In this document: in pieces, positions 17,783 through 25,122 of the stretch
How the letters are laid out: the number at the start of each line of letters is the position of its first letter
Numbering within the stretch: the stretch's first letter is position 1
Source of the DNA: Myxococcales bacterium
GTDB lineage: Bacteria; Myxococcota_A; Polyangia; Polyangiales; Polyangiaceae
Length of the DNA stretch: 64,000 bases
Assembly (NCBI GenBank): GCA_016712525.1
Contig: JADJQX010000001.1
Location: 1,674,001 to 1,738,000 of the forward strand
Reading direction: 5' to 3'
The notes under the pieces: generated by a model
The model's database searches: none
Told to the model about the DNA's origin: nothing
The model's input: only the letters and a program-made list of their open reading frames with translations
Program-made: the position numbers and the translations under genes

Positions 17783-18407
17783 TGGGAGGGTCTCGAGAGG
17801 TAGCGTTGGAGCTTCTGGGCCACCACACCGGCGTACGGAGGGAGCTCGCCCGCGCTCTCGTCGATGTACTTCGCGTAGAGCCGCCTCACGCGCGTGAGGT
17901 CCCAGTCGTGTTTCTTCAGCATCGTGAGAACAGCCTGGTCCGCGGCCTTGCGGTTCCGTTTCAGTGCTCGAGGTTCAGGCCGAGCACGTGATCGAGCTCG
18001 TCCTGGTGGGCCGGATCGGGGACGCGGATGTCGCCGTTCGCTCCGTACCGAACGCCGTCGGCGTGAGCCGAGGGGTGCCTCGGATCGAACCGGATGGTGC
18101 GGTTGCCTTTGCGCACGTCGCAGTGATGAAGCGAAGGAGAAGCTCCTTCGTTCCCGTGACACGCCGCGAGGAGGTTCGGGTACGCCAAGCCCTCGTCGGG
18201 GAACGAGCTCTGCGGCCGGTAGTGCTCGATGCGGCACGTCTCGGGGCGAATTCGCGCCATGCAGTAGCAGCAAAGCCAGCCCTGTTCCTTGACGAGCTGC
18301 GCTCGAAGCGCGCCCTTCGTGGCCCCATCGAGCGTGCCGAACGTCACGCCTGCGACGCGAGCTTCGACGAGCGCCCGCGGCTCTTTGCGCTTGTGGATGG
18401 TGCGCAC
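17773..18407 (-). pseudogene. ptuB: PtuB-like HNH endonuclease, frameshifted (TIGR02646 type)
   Basis: The GTG at 18407 overlaps the ATPase stop by one base. The first frame gives 148 residues and ends at TGA 17961-17963 right after LGLNLEH. It has the nuclease core: CCYCMARI, IEHYRPQS, YPNLLAACHGNE and HCDVRKGN, the HNH and zinc residues of Septu/retron HNH proteins. The C-terminal part of the family continues at once in the next frame as LKRNRKAADQAVL up to PPYAGVVAQKLQRYL, stopping at 17773. Joining them needs a single extra base (CACTG to CACCTG) and gives 211 residues, the usual family length. So it is a one-base frameshift (mutation or assembly error), or less likely a -1 recoding event; no slippery heptamer is seen. 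The truncated product keeps all HNH residues and might act. Confidence 0.75.
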
Positions 18408-19606
18408 TACGCCCTCTCGAAGTCGAGCAGGAGCCTCAAGCGAACGACCTCGCTGTCGTTCGGCCCGCAGAGCGCCTCCAACGTGTCTGTGTGCACGCGG
18501 GCATCGTCGAGGGCTCCCGCATCCAGCGCTCTCCCGGCGAGCTCGATGAGCTCGAGCGCGGCGCGAGGCCGCTCCCGCGCGCCGAAGACGTCCCTCAGGA
18601 GGGCGTTGGCGTCGCGCCCGGTCACCGGATCCCGAAGCGTGTAGGCCGTTCCTTCGTCGAGCACACGAACCTGTGTGGTCGAGCCGATGGATGCGAGGAC
18701 GCTCGGCGAGTGTGTCGTCGCCACGATCTGAATGTGCGGGAACGTCTCGAGGAGCCGCGGGAGTATCGTCTCTTGCCAGCTCGGGTGGAGGTGCAGCTCG
18801 ACCTCGTCGATGAGCACGACGGCCTCGGCGTCGACGGGGCTCGAGCCCGCAGGGGCGAGCGGGACGAGCCTCCGCGCGAGGTTCGCGGCGAGCCCGAGGA
18901 GGTTGCGTTCGCCGTCCGAGAGCTGGCTCGCCGTGAGTCGTGCGCCGCCTTTCTGGGCGGTGAGCGCCGTCTTGCCGCCGGAGCGGTCGATGCGAACGTC
19001 GCTGTACTCGGGCCCGAGCACGCTGCGGCAGGCGCGCCGCACCGCGCCCAGGGAAGGGAGCTCGAAGTCCAGATCGCGCCGGCTGACACGCTCCTGGTTC
19101 TCGAGGTCCTCCTCGGAGCGCATCCACCGCACGAGCCTGTCGAACGCGACCTCGGTCTCGAAGTACCCGTCGTCCCATGCGGGGACGGGCTCGCTCGTGT
19201 CGGTCACCTCGGCGGTCGGCGCTCGCGCCCGGTCGACGCGGAAGGCAACGATCGGAATGGCGCGGCCCACCCCGTCCTCAGCGCTAGCTTGAAACGTGCG
19301 AGAGGTCATTCGCTCCGCCTCGAAGGTGTACGCCGTACCGTCGACGTGCCAGGTGCTGATCACGTGGGCCGACGTCGCGCCCCCTCGAACGTCGGACATG
19401 GAGATGTCACCGGGTCCGTCGTGACGGCTCGGTGCTTTTCCGAGCGCCACGCTCGTACTGAGGAACGCGCACGTCGTGATGGCATCGAGCACGGACGACT
19501 TGCCCGAGCCGTTCTTCCCGACGAGCAGCGTGAGGCGAGGGTCGAAGGTGACGTCGAGCGCCTCGAAGCCGCGATAGTTCGAAAGGACGAGCCGCGCGAG
19601 TTTCAT
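18407..19606 (-). CDS. ptuA: PtuA-like AAA/ABC-type ATPase of a Septu-like defence module
   Basis: 399 residues. N-terminal SNYRGFEALDVTF and Walker A GKNGSGKSS (about 30-38), signature LSDGERNLL, Walker B AVVLIDEVELHLHP and VATTHSPSV are those of RecF/OLD-like SMC-type ATPases. The late motif GRDANALLRDVFG and the immediately following HNH gene (one-base overlap) match the PtuA-PtuB pair of Septu anti-phage systems, where the ATPase gates a nuclease. It is somewhat shorter than well-known PtuA proteins, and other ATPase-HNH pairs (including retron effectors) use the same parts; no reverse transcriptase or ncRNA was seen here. The module sits between 119-bp direct repeats, which suggests acquisition as a unit. 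Confidence 0.72.
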   Translation of the reverse strand: MKLARLVLSNYRGFEALDVTFDPRLTLLVGKNGSGKSSVLDAITTCAFLSTSVALGKAPSRHDGPGDISMSDVRGGATSAHVISTWHVDGTAYTFEAERMTSRTFQASAEDGVGRAIPIVAFRVDRARAPTAEVTDTSEPVPAWDDGYFETEVAFDRLVRWMRSEEDLENQERVSRRDLDFELPSLGAVRRACRSVLGPEYSDVRIDRSGGKTALTAQKGGARLTASQLSDGERNLLGLAANLARRLVPLAPAGSSPVDAEAVVLIDEVELHLHPSWQETILPRLLETFPHIQIVATTHSPSVLASIGSTTQVRVLDEGTAYTLRDPVTGRDANALLRDVFGARERPRAALELIELAGRALDAGALDDARVHTDTLEALCGPNDSEVVRLRLLLDFERA

Positions 19607-19701
19607 CGGCGCCGGAGCGTACTCGGATTGCTTCGTGTAGCCTACCCGAGCACGGGTCCGTCACGGCTCACGAGGGCGCGATCGTTGGAGGCGACCGCCC
19701 C

Positions 19702-19820
19702 TCCCGAGCCCCCGAAATTGACGCAAATGACGCAAAAGTTCGAGCGCCCGGACTTTTGCGTCAATCGAACGATCTCCAGAGGTTATCTGGGGGTCGGCGA
19801 GAGAAAGTCGTCACGGCCCG
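19702..19820. repeat. 119-bp direct repeat, right copy
   Basis: Second copy of the element at 17664-17782, in the same orientation, 2038 bp away. It lies between the stop of the cytochrome gene (19839) and the ptuA upstream region (start 19606). The outer 32 bases and the last 60 or so are almost unchanged; the 24-base centre differs. Confidence 0.9.
19728..19763. other. Hairpin in right 119-bp repeat (12-bp perfect arms)
   Basis: Arms TGACGCAAAAGT (19728-19739) and ACTTTTGCGTCA (19752-19763), 12-base loop. The hairpin begins at the same offset (26 bases) as in the left copy, but the upper stem has changed on both sides in a matched way. Confidence 0.85.
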
Positions 19821-19838
19821 ATCGTGGGTTTTCACCCC

Positions 19839-21605
19839 TCAAGGCACGGTCGCTCGCGCCGTCGCGACCACGAGCGGAGCCATCGCGTTGGGGCCGATCA
19901 TGTCGAGGAACCGGAGCGCCGCCGGCCCGGGTTTCTCGGCGAGGTGCTCGAGCTCGGAGGGGCGAATGGTCTGGTAGAGGAGCCTCACCTCGACGACTGA
20001 TCCGGTGGGCGCTCGAGGCACGCGGTAGAGCACCGTGTCACCGCCCGGCACGAAGTCGCCGTCTTGCGCGGTGCCGACCGGGAGGGCGAGCGCGGCGCGA
20101 GGGTCGGCCGCGTCGAAGCCCTCGGGCAACAGGCGATCGTCCTTCGTGTACCCGGTGGCCTCGAGCAGGCTCGTGGCCTCCCGTCCCTCGGCGTTCTTGG
20201 GGATGGCCTCCCACACCGAGACGCCCGTCGAGGAGGTGATCTCCGTCGTGTGCGCGAGGATGGCGCCCTTCGCGTCGAGCACGTTCCCAGCACCGTCGAC
20301 GATGCGCCCGTCGCGGCTCGCCCCCGACTCCAGCACGAGCGCGCCCGCCGCGTCGGTGACACGCACGTGGAGCCACATGCGGCGCGAGGGGTAGGCCGTG
20401 GGGAGCTTGTGCCCCGTGAGGTTCTCGACGCGCACGCGGAGCGAGGCCCCCTCTCCGGCCCTCTCGATGGGGAGCACGGTCAGCCGCGCAGACGTCCGAA
20501 GGCTCGCCTCGGCGCGCTCGGCCTGCGCGAAGAGGAGCTCCGCGGGGGCGTCGTATCCGGCCCACGCGCGCTCGTTCGCGAGCACCCGGAGCATGAGCGC
20601 GTTGGCGCCCGAGAAGAGATGACGGCCGACGGGAGACCTCGGAGAGAGCCTCCCCGGGCCCGGTCGGAGCGAGAGCACCGTGGAGATCGGCGCGCCGTCG
20701 TCGTCGGTCACGGGCACGTGGCAGTCTTGGCAGGTCTTGCCTCCGGGCTTCGCGAAGCGGGACACGCTCCACTCGACGAACGGGCCCTGCTCGAGCACCT
20801 CGGGGCCCGTCGGGGCGCCCTTCGTGTCGAGCGCGCGGGTCACCACGGTGTGGCACGACCCGCAGAGGCCGCTGTCCGTCATGTGCGACGAAGCGGTCGG
20901 GGTGTAGTTGACACGTTGGATCATCGGCGTCGTGAACGGGCTCGCGTGCGGCCCGTAGATCGTGCGGTTGGCGTCGATCGTGTAGCCCCCCGTGAAGCTC
21001 GCGGGGGTGCCGAGGCCCTGCGGCGTGATCTGGTGGCACAGCGAGCAGGTGACGCCGTCACGGCCTACGGTGCCCTCGGGCGAGGTGCCGGTGGTGAGGT
21101 CACCGTACGTGAGGTTCTTCCCGGCCTTCGCGAGCTCGACGTTACCGGCGGGCGCGTGGCAGCGGGTGCACGTGCTCATCACGGTGGCCTCGGCGCCGGG
21201 GTGCGCCCCGAGCTCGTGCTCGAGCACGGCGAGGTAGTACGGGTCGCGCGCCGCGAGCCCCATCATCGAGCCTCGGAAGCTCTCCACGGGCGACACGTCG
21301 CGCCCCTTCGCGTCGCGCAGAACGCTCGAGCCTGTATCGGTCGTGTGGCAGAACGCGCACTCGTCCTGCGTCATGAACGTCGCCGTGCGCGCGCTCGCGG
21401 CCTTCGCGAGCGGACCCATGCGCTCCCCGGGCAAGCCTTGCCACGGGCTCGTCCCGCCGCCCGAGGTGACGGGCCCGCCGTCCGCACCAGGGGACGACGG
21501 CGTGCCCACCGGCGGGGCGGCGCCGCTCGGCGTCTTCGTGTCGCTCCCACATGCGCCGAGCGCGGTCGCGACGAGGAGCGGGATGGCGGAGAGTGTGGTT
21601 CGCAT
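19839..21605 (-). CDS. Five-haem c-type cytochrome lipoprotein
   Basis: 588 residues. A signal peptide ends ATALGAC (lipobox) with a Gly/Pro linker. Five CxxCH haem sites are visible: CAFCH, CTRCH, CSLCH, CGSCH and CQDCH, all in residues about 80-300. The C-terminal half (about 310-588) lacks haem sites and contains a beta-rich domain (VRVENLTGHKLPTAYPSRRMWLHV), a pattern found in multihaem cytochromes of the cytochrome c-552/c554 kind. It probably transfers electrons at the outer side of a membrane; partner and substrate are unknown. A DUF302 gene lies upstream on the same strand, 61 bp away. The stop is 19 bp from the right 119-bp repeat. Confidence 0.8.
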   Translation of the reverse strand: MRTTLSAIPLLVATALGACGSDTKTPSGAAPPVGTPSSPGADGGPVTSGGGTSPWQGLPGERMGPLAKAASARTATFMTQDECAFCHTTDTGSSVLRDAKGRDVSPVESFRGSMMGLAARDPYYLAVLEHELGAHPGAEATVMSTCTRCHAPAGNVELAKAGKNLTYGDLTTGTSPEGTVGRDGVTCSLCHQITPQGLGTPASFTGGYTIDANRTIYGPHASPFTTPMIQRVNYTPTASSHMTDSGLCGSCHTVVTRALDTKGAPTGPEVLEQGPFVEWSVSRFAKPGGKTCQDCHVPVTDDDGAPISTVLSLRPGPGRLSPRSPVGRHLFSGANALMLRVLANERAWAGYDAPAELLFAQAERAEASLRTSARLTVLPIERAGEGASLRVRVENLTGHKLPTAYPSRRMWLHVRVTDAAGALVLESGASRDGRIVDGAGNVLDAKGAILAHTTEITSSTGVSVWEAIPKNAEGREATSLLEATGYTKDDRLLPEGFDAADPRAALALPVGTAQDGDFVPGGDTVLYRVPRAPTGSVVEVRLLYQTIRPSELEHLAEKPGPAALRFLDMIGPNAMAPLVVATARATVP

Positions 21606-21666
21606 ACCCGTAGGAGCCCGTGGGCGAGGGATCGGGTTCGCGCAAACCGTGCGCTTCCCCGCGCGG

Positions 21667-22065
21667 CTACGCGATGGCGTCGATCGCCCTCCGGAGGCGC
21701 GCGTCCACGTCGTGCGCGAGCTCGCCGAGCTTCGTGTCCTCTCCCGCGGCGCCGATGGTCTTCAAGGGGTCGATCGCGCCGACGACCGCCTTGCCGTTGA
21801 TGGCCTCGTACACCACCACGTTGCACGGCAGGAGCACCCCGAGCTCGGGGCTCTCGGTGAGCGCCGCGAGCGCGAGCTTGGGGTTGCACGCGCCCAGGAT
21901 ACGGTAGCGGCGGAAGTCGACGCCGAGCTTGGCCTTGAACGTCTCCTGCATGTCGATCTGGGTGACGATGCCGAAGCCCTCGGCCTTGAGCGCCTCGGGG
22001 AGGCGAGCGAGCGCCTCGTCGAAGCCCATGCTCAGCGTGCGAAAGTGCCCTCGTGCGGTCGTCAT
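21667..22065 (-). CDS. DUF302 domain protein
   Basis: 132 residues, no signal peptide. GFDEALARLPEALKAEGFGIVTQIDMQ, RILGACNPKLALAAL and the LGVLLPCNVVVYE strand are typical of DUF302, a small alpha/beta fold found alone or near thiol and redox proteins. Two Cys (GAC and LPC) are conserved in the family. AGGAG lies 8 bases upstream of the ATG. It may be co-transcribed with the downstream cytochrome gene. Role unknown. Confidence 0.8.
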   Translation of the reverse strand: MTTARGHFRTLSMGFDEALARLPEALKAEGFGIVTQIDMQETFKAKLGVDFRRYRILGACNPKLALAALTESPELGVLLPCNVVVYEAINGKAVVGAIDPLKTIGAAGEDTKLGELAHDVDARLRRAIDAIA

Positions 22066-22140
22066 GGTGGTTTCTCCTGATCGTACGAGCCGCCTCGAGG
22101 GCCGGAGGGTTCGCGCGCGCCGCGAACCCGCCCTAGCCCG

Positions 22141-22803
22141 TCAAAGTCGCGTGTAGGTCTGAACGACGCCCGACCCGGCAGGGCCGCGGTTCTGTGGCGT
22201 GTAGAACGTCACCGTCTGCCCGTTGACGGTGAAGGTCGACGGGTCGTCGGCCTCGGCCTTGGGACACACCTCGTTCGGCTGCACCACGCCTCCCGTCACC
22301 GTGTAGGTGCCGCTCTTGCGCTCGTCGACCGAGTCGGCTTTGCCGTTCAAGTTGACCGACTCGATCCGGTCGTAGGTGCCGTCGGCCTTGAAGCGCACCG
22401 TGGTCTTGATCGTGATCGCGGGGATCTGGATCTTGTGGGCCACGATCGCGGTGAGCACGTAGGTGCCGGGTGGCAGCGTGGTGCTCGTCCCGGTGGGGAC
22501 GTCGTTCGCGTCGGTGCCCATCGTGACGAACGCTCCGCACGCGCCCACGGTGCCGCAGGTCGGGTTCGTCCCCGTGTTGGGGGCATCGACGCAGGTGGTC
22601 GGCAGCGGGCTCCCATCGGCGACCGCGTCGACCGGCACGGCCGCGTCGGTGGGCACGGCCACGTCGGGGGTCGTCGAAGCGTCCGCGCTCGTCGCGCCAT
22701 CGGCCCCCGCGTCAGCATCGGGGACGCTCGCCGTGGTGCCCGAGCACCCCGCGGCCACGACCAGAGCACACCCCACGAACACACACGCTCGAACGATCCT
22801 CAT
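22141..22803 (-). CDS. Hypothetical lipoprotein
   Basis: 220 residues. The signal peptide ends VVAAGC (lipobox), then a long Asp/Ala/Val/Pro linker (about 23-75) and a small beta-rich domain with CVDAPNTGTNPTCGTVGACG. The domain carries repeated strand patterns (GTYVLTAIVAHKIQIPAITIKTT, GTYTVTGGVVQ), like a lipocalin or META-type barrel, but no family is recognised. AGGAGG precedes the ATG at 22803 by 6 bases and rules out the upstream in-frame start. Confidence 0.6.
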   Translation of the reverse strand: MRIVRACVFVGCALVVAAGCSGTTASVPDADAGADGATSADASTTPDVAVPTDAAVPVDAVADGSPLPTTCVDAPNTGTNPTCGTVGACGAFVTMGTDANDVPTGTSTTLPPGTYVLTAIVAHKIQIPAITIKTTVRFKADGTYDRIESVNLNGKADSVDERKSGTYTVTGGVVQPNEVCPKAEADDPSTFTVNGQTVTFYTPQNRGPAGSGVVQTYTRL

Positions 22804-22974
22804 GGGCCCTCCTCGTTGCAGCGACTCACGAACCCTCGAGCGTACGCGGGGCGAACGTGCGCGCAACGTGGCAAGCGGGTCGACCGGGCGGCGCGGCTGG
22901 GTCGGCGCGGGAGATGCGCGGGCTCGCCCAGGGATCGAAGTGGCGGTGGTCGCCGCGTCGACCGGTGCTCGTGT

Positions 22975-23421
22975 TTACTCGGGTAGCGCGCGCGCGACCG
23001 CGCCCACGACGAGCACGCCCCGCAACGACCAGAGCGCCGTGCGGAGGGCGTTCGCGGCCAAGAGCAGCTCGTGGGCGCGCGGGTCGAACCCGCGAGAGAG
23101 CACCGCGTGCTGCGGTACGGCCAAGAAGAACGTCGCGGCCCACGTCGCGATCGCGAGCCCCGCGCCCACCGCGGCGAGCCATCGGGGCACGACCGGATCC
23201 GCCGCCGCGAGCCCGCCGAGCGACGCCATGAGCTCCGTCACCATGAGAGGCGCGACCACGTACGTGACGAGGCGCGCGTGGGCCGCGTGGTACGCGGGAA
23301 ACTCGCTCGCGCCCACCCTCGCGAGCTGCGGATACACGAGCACCTGCACGAGCCACGTGAGCCCCACGAGTGGCAGCGTGGACGCGAGCTGCGCGACGAG
23401 CGCGAGGCGGCCCGGGCTCAC
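22975..23421 (-). CDS. Small integral membrane protein
   Basis: 148 residues with four predicted TM segments (about 7-30, 50-72, 78-100, 122-145) and short charged loops. The layout and a motif like VYPQLARVGASEFPAYHAAH resemble the DUF1772-type membrane proteins. GTG 23421 overlaps the SDR stop by GTGA, so the pair is translationally coupled and may act together; the reason for the pairing is unknown. Confidence 0.6.
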   Translation of the reverse strand: MSPGRLALVAQLASTLPLVGLTWLVQVLVYPQLARVGASEFPAYHAAHARLVTYVVAPLMVTELMASLGGLAAADPVVPRWLAAVGAGLAIATWAATFFLAVPQHAVLSRGFDPRAHELLLAANALRTALWSLRGVLVVGAVARALPE

Positions 23422-24164
23422 GCGCTGCGGGGCCGCACCGTGGCGAGCCCTCCGTCGACACCGAGCACCTGACCCGTGAGCCACGCCTGCATGGGGGACA
23501 GCAAAAACGCGATGGCGCGGGCGACGTCCTCCGGCTCACCGAGCCGCCCGAGCGGGTGCATGGCGAGGCTCGCGTCCTCGGACGCCTTGTTGGCCACGAT
23601 GCGCGCCGAGAGCGGGGTTCGCACGAGCCCCGGCGCGACGACGTTCACGCGCACGCCACGAGGGGCGTACGTGGCCGCCGCCGACATGCCGAGGCTCGTG
23701 ACGCCGCCTTTTGCGGCCGCGATCGCCTCGTGGTTCGCGAGGCCCACGCGTGAAGCGGCCGACGCCACGAGCACGATCGAGCCACCGCCCGTTCGGGCCA
23801 TCGACGGCGCCGCGGCGCGTACGAGAGAGAACGCCGTGAGCAGGTTCGTCGAGATGACGTCGCTCCACTCGGACAGCGAGGTCGCGTGCGCGGGCTTCAG
23901 CACGATCGAGCCCGCGAGGTTCACGGCCCCGTCGACGCGTCCGTGGCGCGCGACGGCAGCGGCGACCTCGGCTCCGAGCGCGTCGGGATCACGCGCGTCC
24001 ACCACCGCGGTCTCGCCCGACACCTCGTCCGCGAGGGCGCGGAGCTTCTCGGCGTCCCTCCCGGCGAGCAGGAGCTTCACTCCTTCGGCCGCGAGGAGGC
24101 GGCAGAGCGAGCTCCCGATTCCACCGTAGGCTCCCACGACGAGCACGACGCGTTGCGAGGACAT
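23418..24164 (-). CDS. SDR-family oxidoreductase (atypical active site)
   Basis: 248 residues, a single Rossmann domain. GAYGGIG (about 11-17) is the dinucleotide loop, NLAG the structural motif, and VASAAS holds the catalytic Ser. The catalytic Tyr-x-x-x-Lys is replaced: the stretch reads NHEAIAAAKGG, with Ile where Tyr should be. A subgroup of SDR proteins has this NHEAIAAAK form, so it may act by a different mechanism or as a cofactor-binding protein. The C-terminus has VDGGLA as in 3-oxoacyl-ACP-reductase-like members. The stop overlaps the start of a small membrane protein. Confidence 0.75.
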   Translation of the reverse strand: MSSQRVVLVVGAYGGIGSSLCRLLAAEGVKLLLAGRDAEKLRALADEVSGETAVVDARDPDALGAEVAAAVARHGRVDGAVNLAGSIVLKPAHATSLSEWSDVISTNLLTAFSLVRAAAPSMARTGGGSIVLVASAASRVGLANHEAIAAAKGGVTSLGMSAAATYAPRGVRVNVVAPGLVRTPLSARIVANKASEDASLAMHPLGRLGEPEDVARAIAFLLSPMQAWLTGQVLGVDGGLATVRPRSA

Positions 24165-24468
24165 GCGGCAGCTCGGATGCCCCGCCCATGGGCGCGTTGC
24201 CTCGACCGCAGCGGAAAAAACCGGGGCCCGCCGCGTGCGCCCTGAGATTGCCTAAGGATCGGTACTCGTTGCGGTTTTTTGCCTACATGCACCCAGAGAC
24301 ATCTCGGATCCGCGGGAGGATGAAGAACGTCCCCAGGTGATCACGTCGCATTTCCGTCTCCGTCGTGATCGTTCAGTCTCGCCGGCCCGTTCGTGCGCTC
24401 CGCCTGAAGAGTTCCGCCCTCATGGCACCTCCGGCACCTGGCACGTCGAATGCTCTAGCGGCGCCTCG
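24165..24468. other. Intergenic region without a supported gene
   Basis: 304 bp between divergent SDR and lipoprotein genes. It holds an AT-rich patch around 24270-24290 (GCGGTTTTTTGCC) that could be promoter DNA. No RNA gene, dyad or coding frame with convincing character was seen. Confidence 0.4.
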
Positions 24469-25122
24469 ATGAGCATGGACGCACGACGCCTTCTGGGAGC
24501 CTTCGGATTCTTGACCATGATCGGCTCGATCACGCTCGGCTGCTCGGCCGAGATGGCCGACGGCACCGACGAGGCGGTCGCCGACGACGACGACGAAGGG
24601 GACGACGGCATCGGGTCCGACGAAGCGGCGATCTCGGTGTCGGGTCGCTGGAAGCTCCCAGCCGACGTGCGGGCGGCTGGCGCGCGCGTGCGCGTGACGT
24701 ACGACGACGGGCCCGCTTGGAGCTCGCGTCTCTGTGCGGGTGGCCTCCGCGCCGGAACGCAGAAGCTCCGCGCGCACCTCGATCAGAAGTTCCCCCAAAT
24801 CTCGAGCATCCAGGGCTACGCCTGCCGCGCGAACACGGCGAGCCCGAGCCGCATGTCGATCCACGGCACGGGGCGCGCGCTCGACATCTTCATCCCCACG
24901 ACGCGCGGCGCCGCCGACAACACGGCCGGCGACGCGGTGGCGAACTACCTCGTCAAGAACGCGCAGGAGCTCCAGATCCAGTACATCATCTGGGACCGCA
25001 CGAAATGGCGCTCCAACGGCACGAACGACGCCTCCTACACGGGCCCGAACCCGCACGTCGATCACCTCCACGTCGAGATCACCGAAGAGGCGGCGTCGAA
25101 ACAGTCGGCCTGGTACCGCTGA
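24469..25122 (+). CDS. Lipoprotein with VanY/extensin-like peptidase fold
   Basis: 217 residues. A signal peptide ends SITLGC (lipobox), followed by a very acidic linker (DDDDEGDDG). The domain (about 90-217) has SIHGTGRALDIFIP and, near the end, PHVDHLHVEI, the His-Asp and His-x-x-His zinc ligands of the ARB-07466/VanY-like D,D-peptidase fold. Two Cys (LCAG, YACR) may pair. It probably binds or trims peptidoglycan-like peptides in the envelope. ATG 24469 (or 24475) starts the signal peptide; the 44 residues upstream in frame look non-coding. It overlaps the downstream CapA-like gene. Confidence 0.75.
   Translation: MSMDARRLLGAFGFLTMIGSITLGCSAEMADGTDEAVADDDDEGDDGIGSDEAAISVSGRWKLPADVRAAGARVRVTYDDGPAWSSRLCAGGLRAGTQKLRAHLDQKFPQISSIQGYACRANTASPSRMSIHGTGRALDIFIPTTRGAADNTAGDAVANYLVKNAQELQIQYIIWDRTKWRSNGTNDASYTGPNPHVDHLHVEITEEAASKQSAWYR

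Noticed and set aside
17955..17970. Programmed -1 frameshift in ptuB
   Set aside because: A -1 step would restore the frame, but no slippery heptamer or downstream structure is apparent; mutation or base error is simpler.
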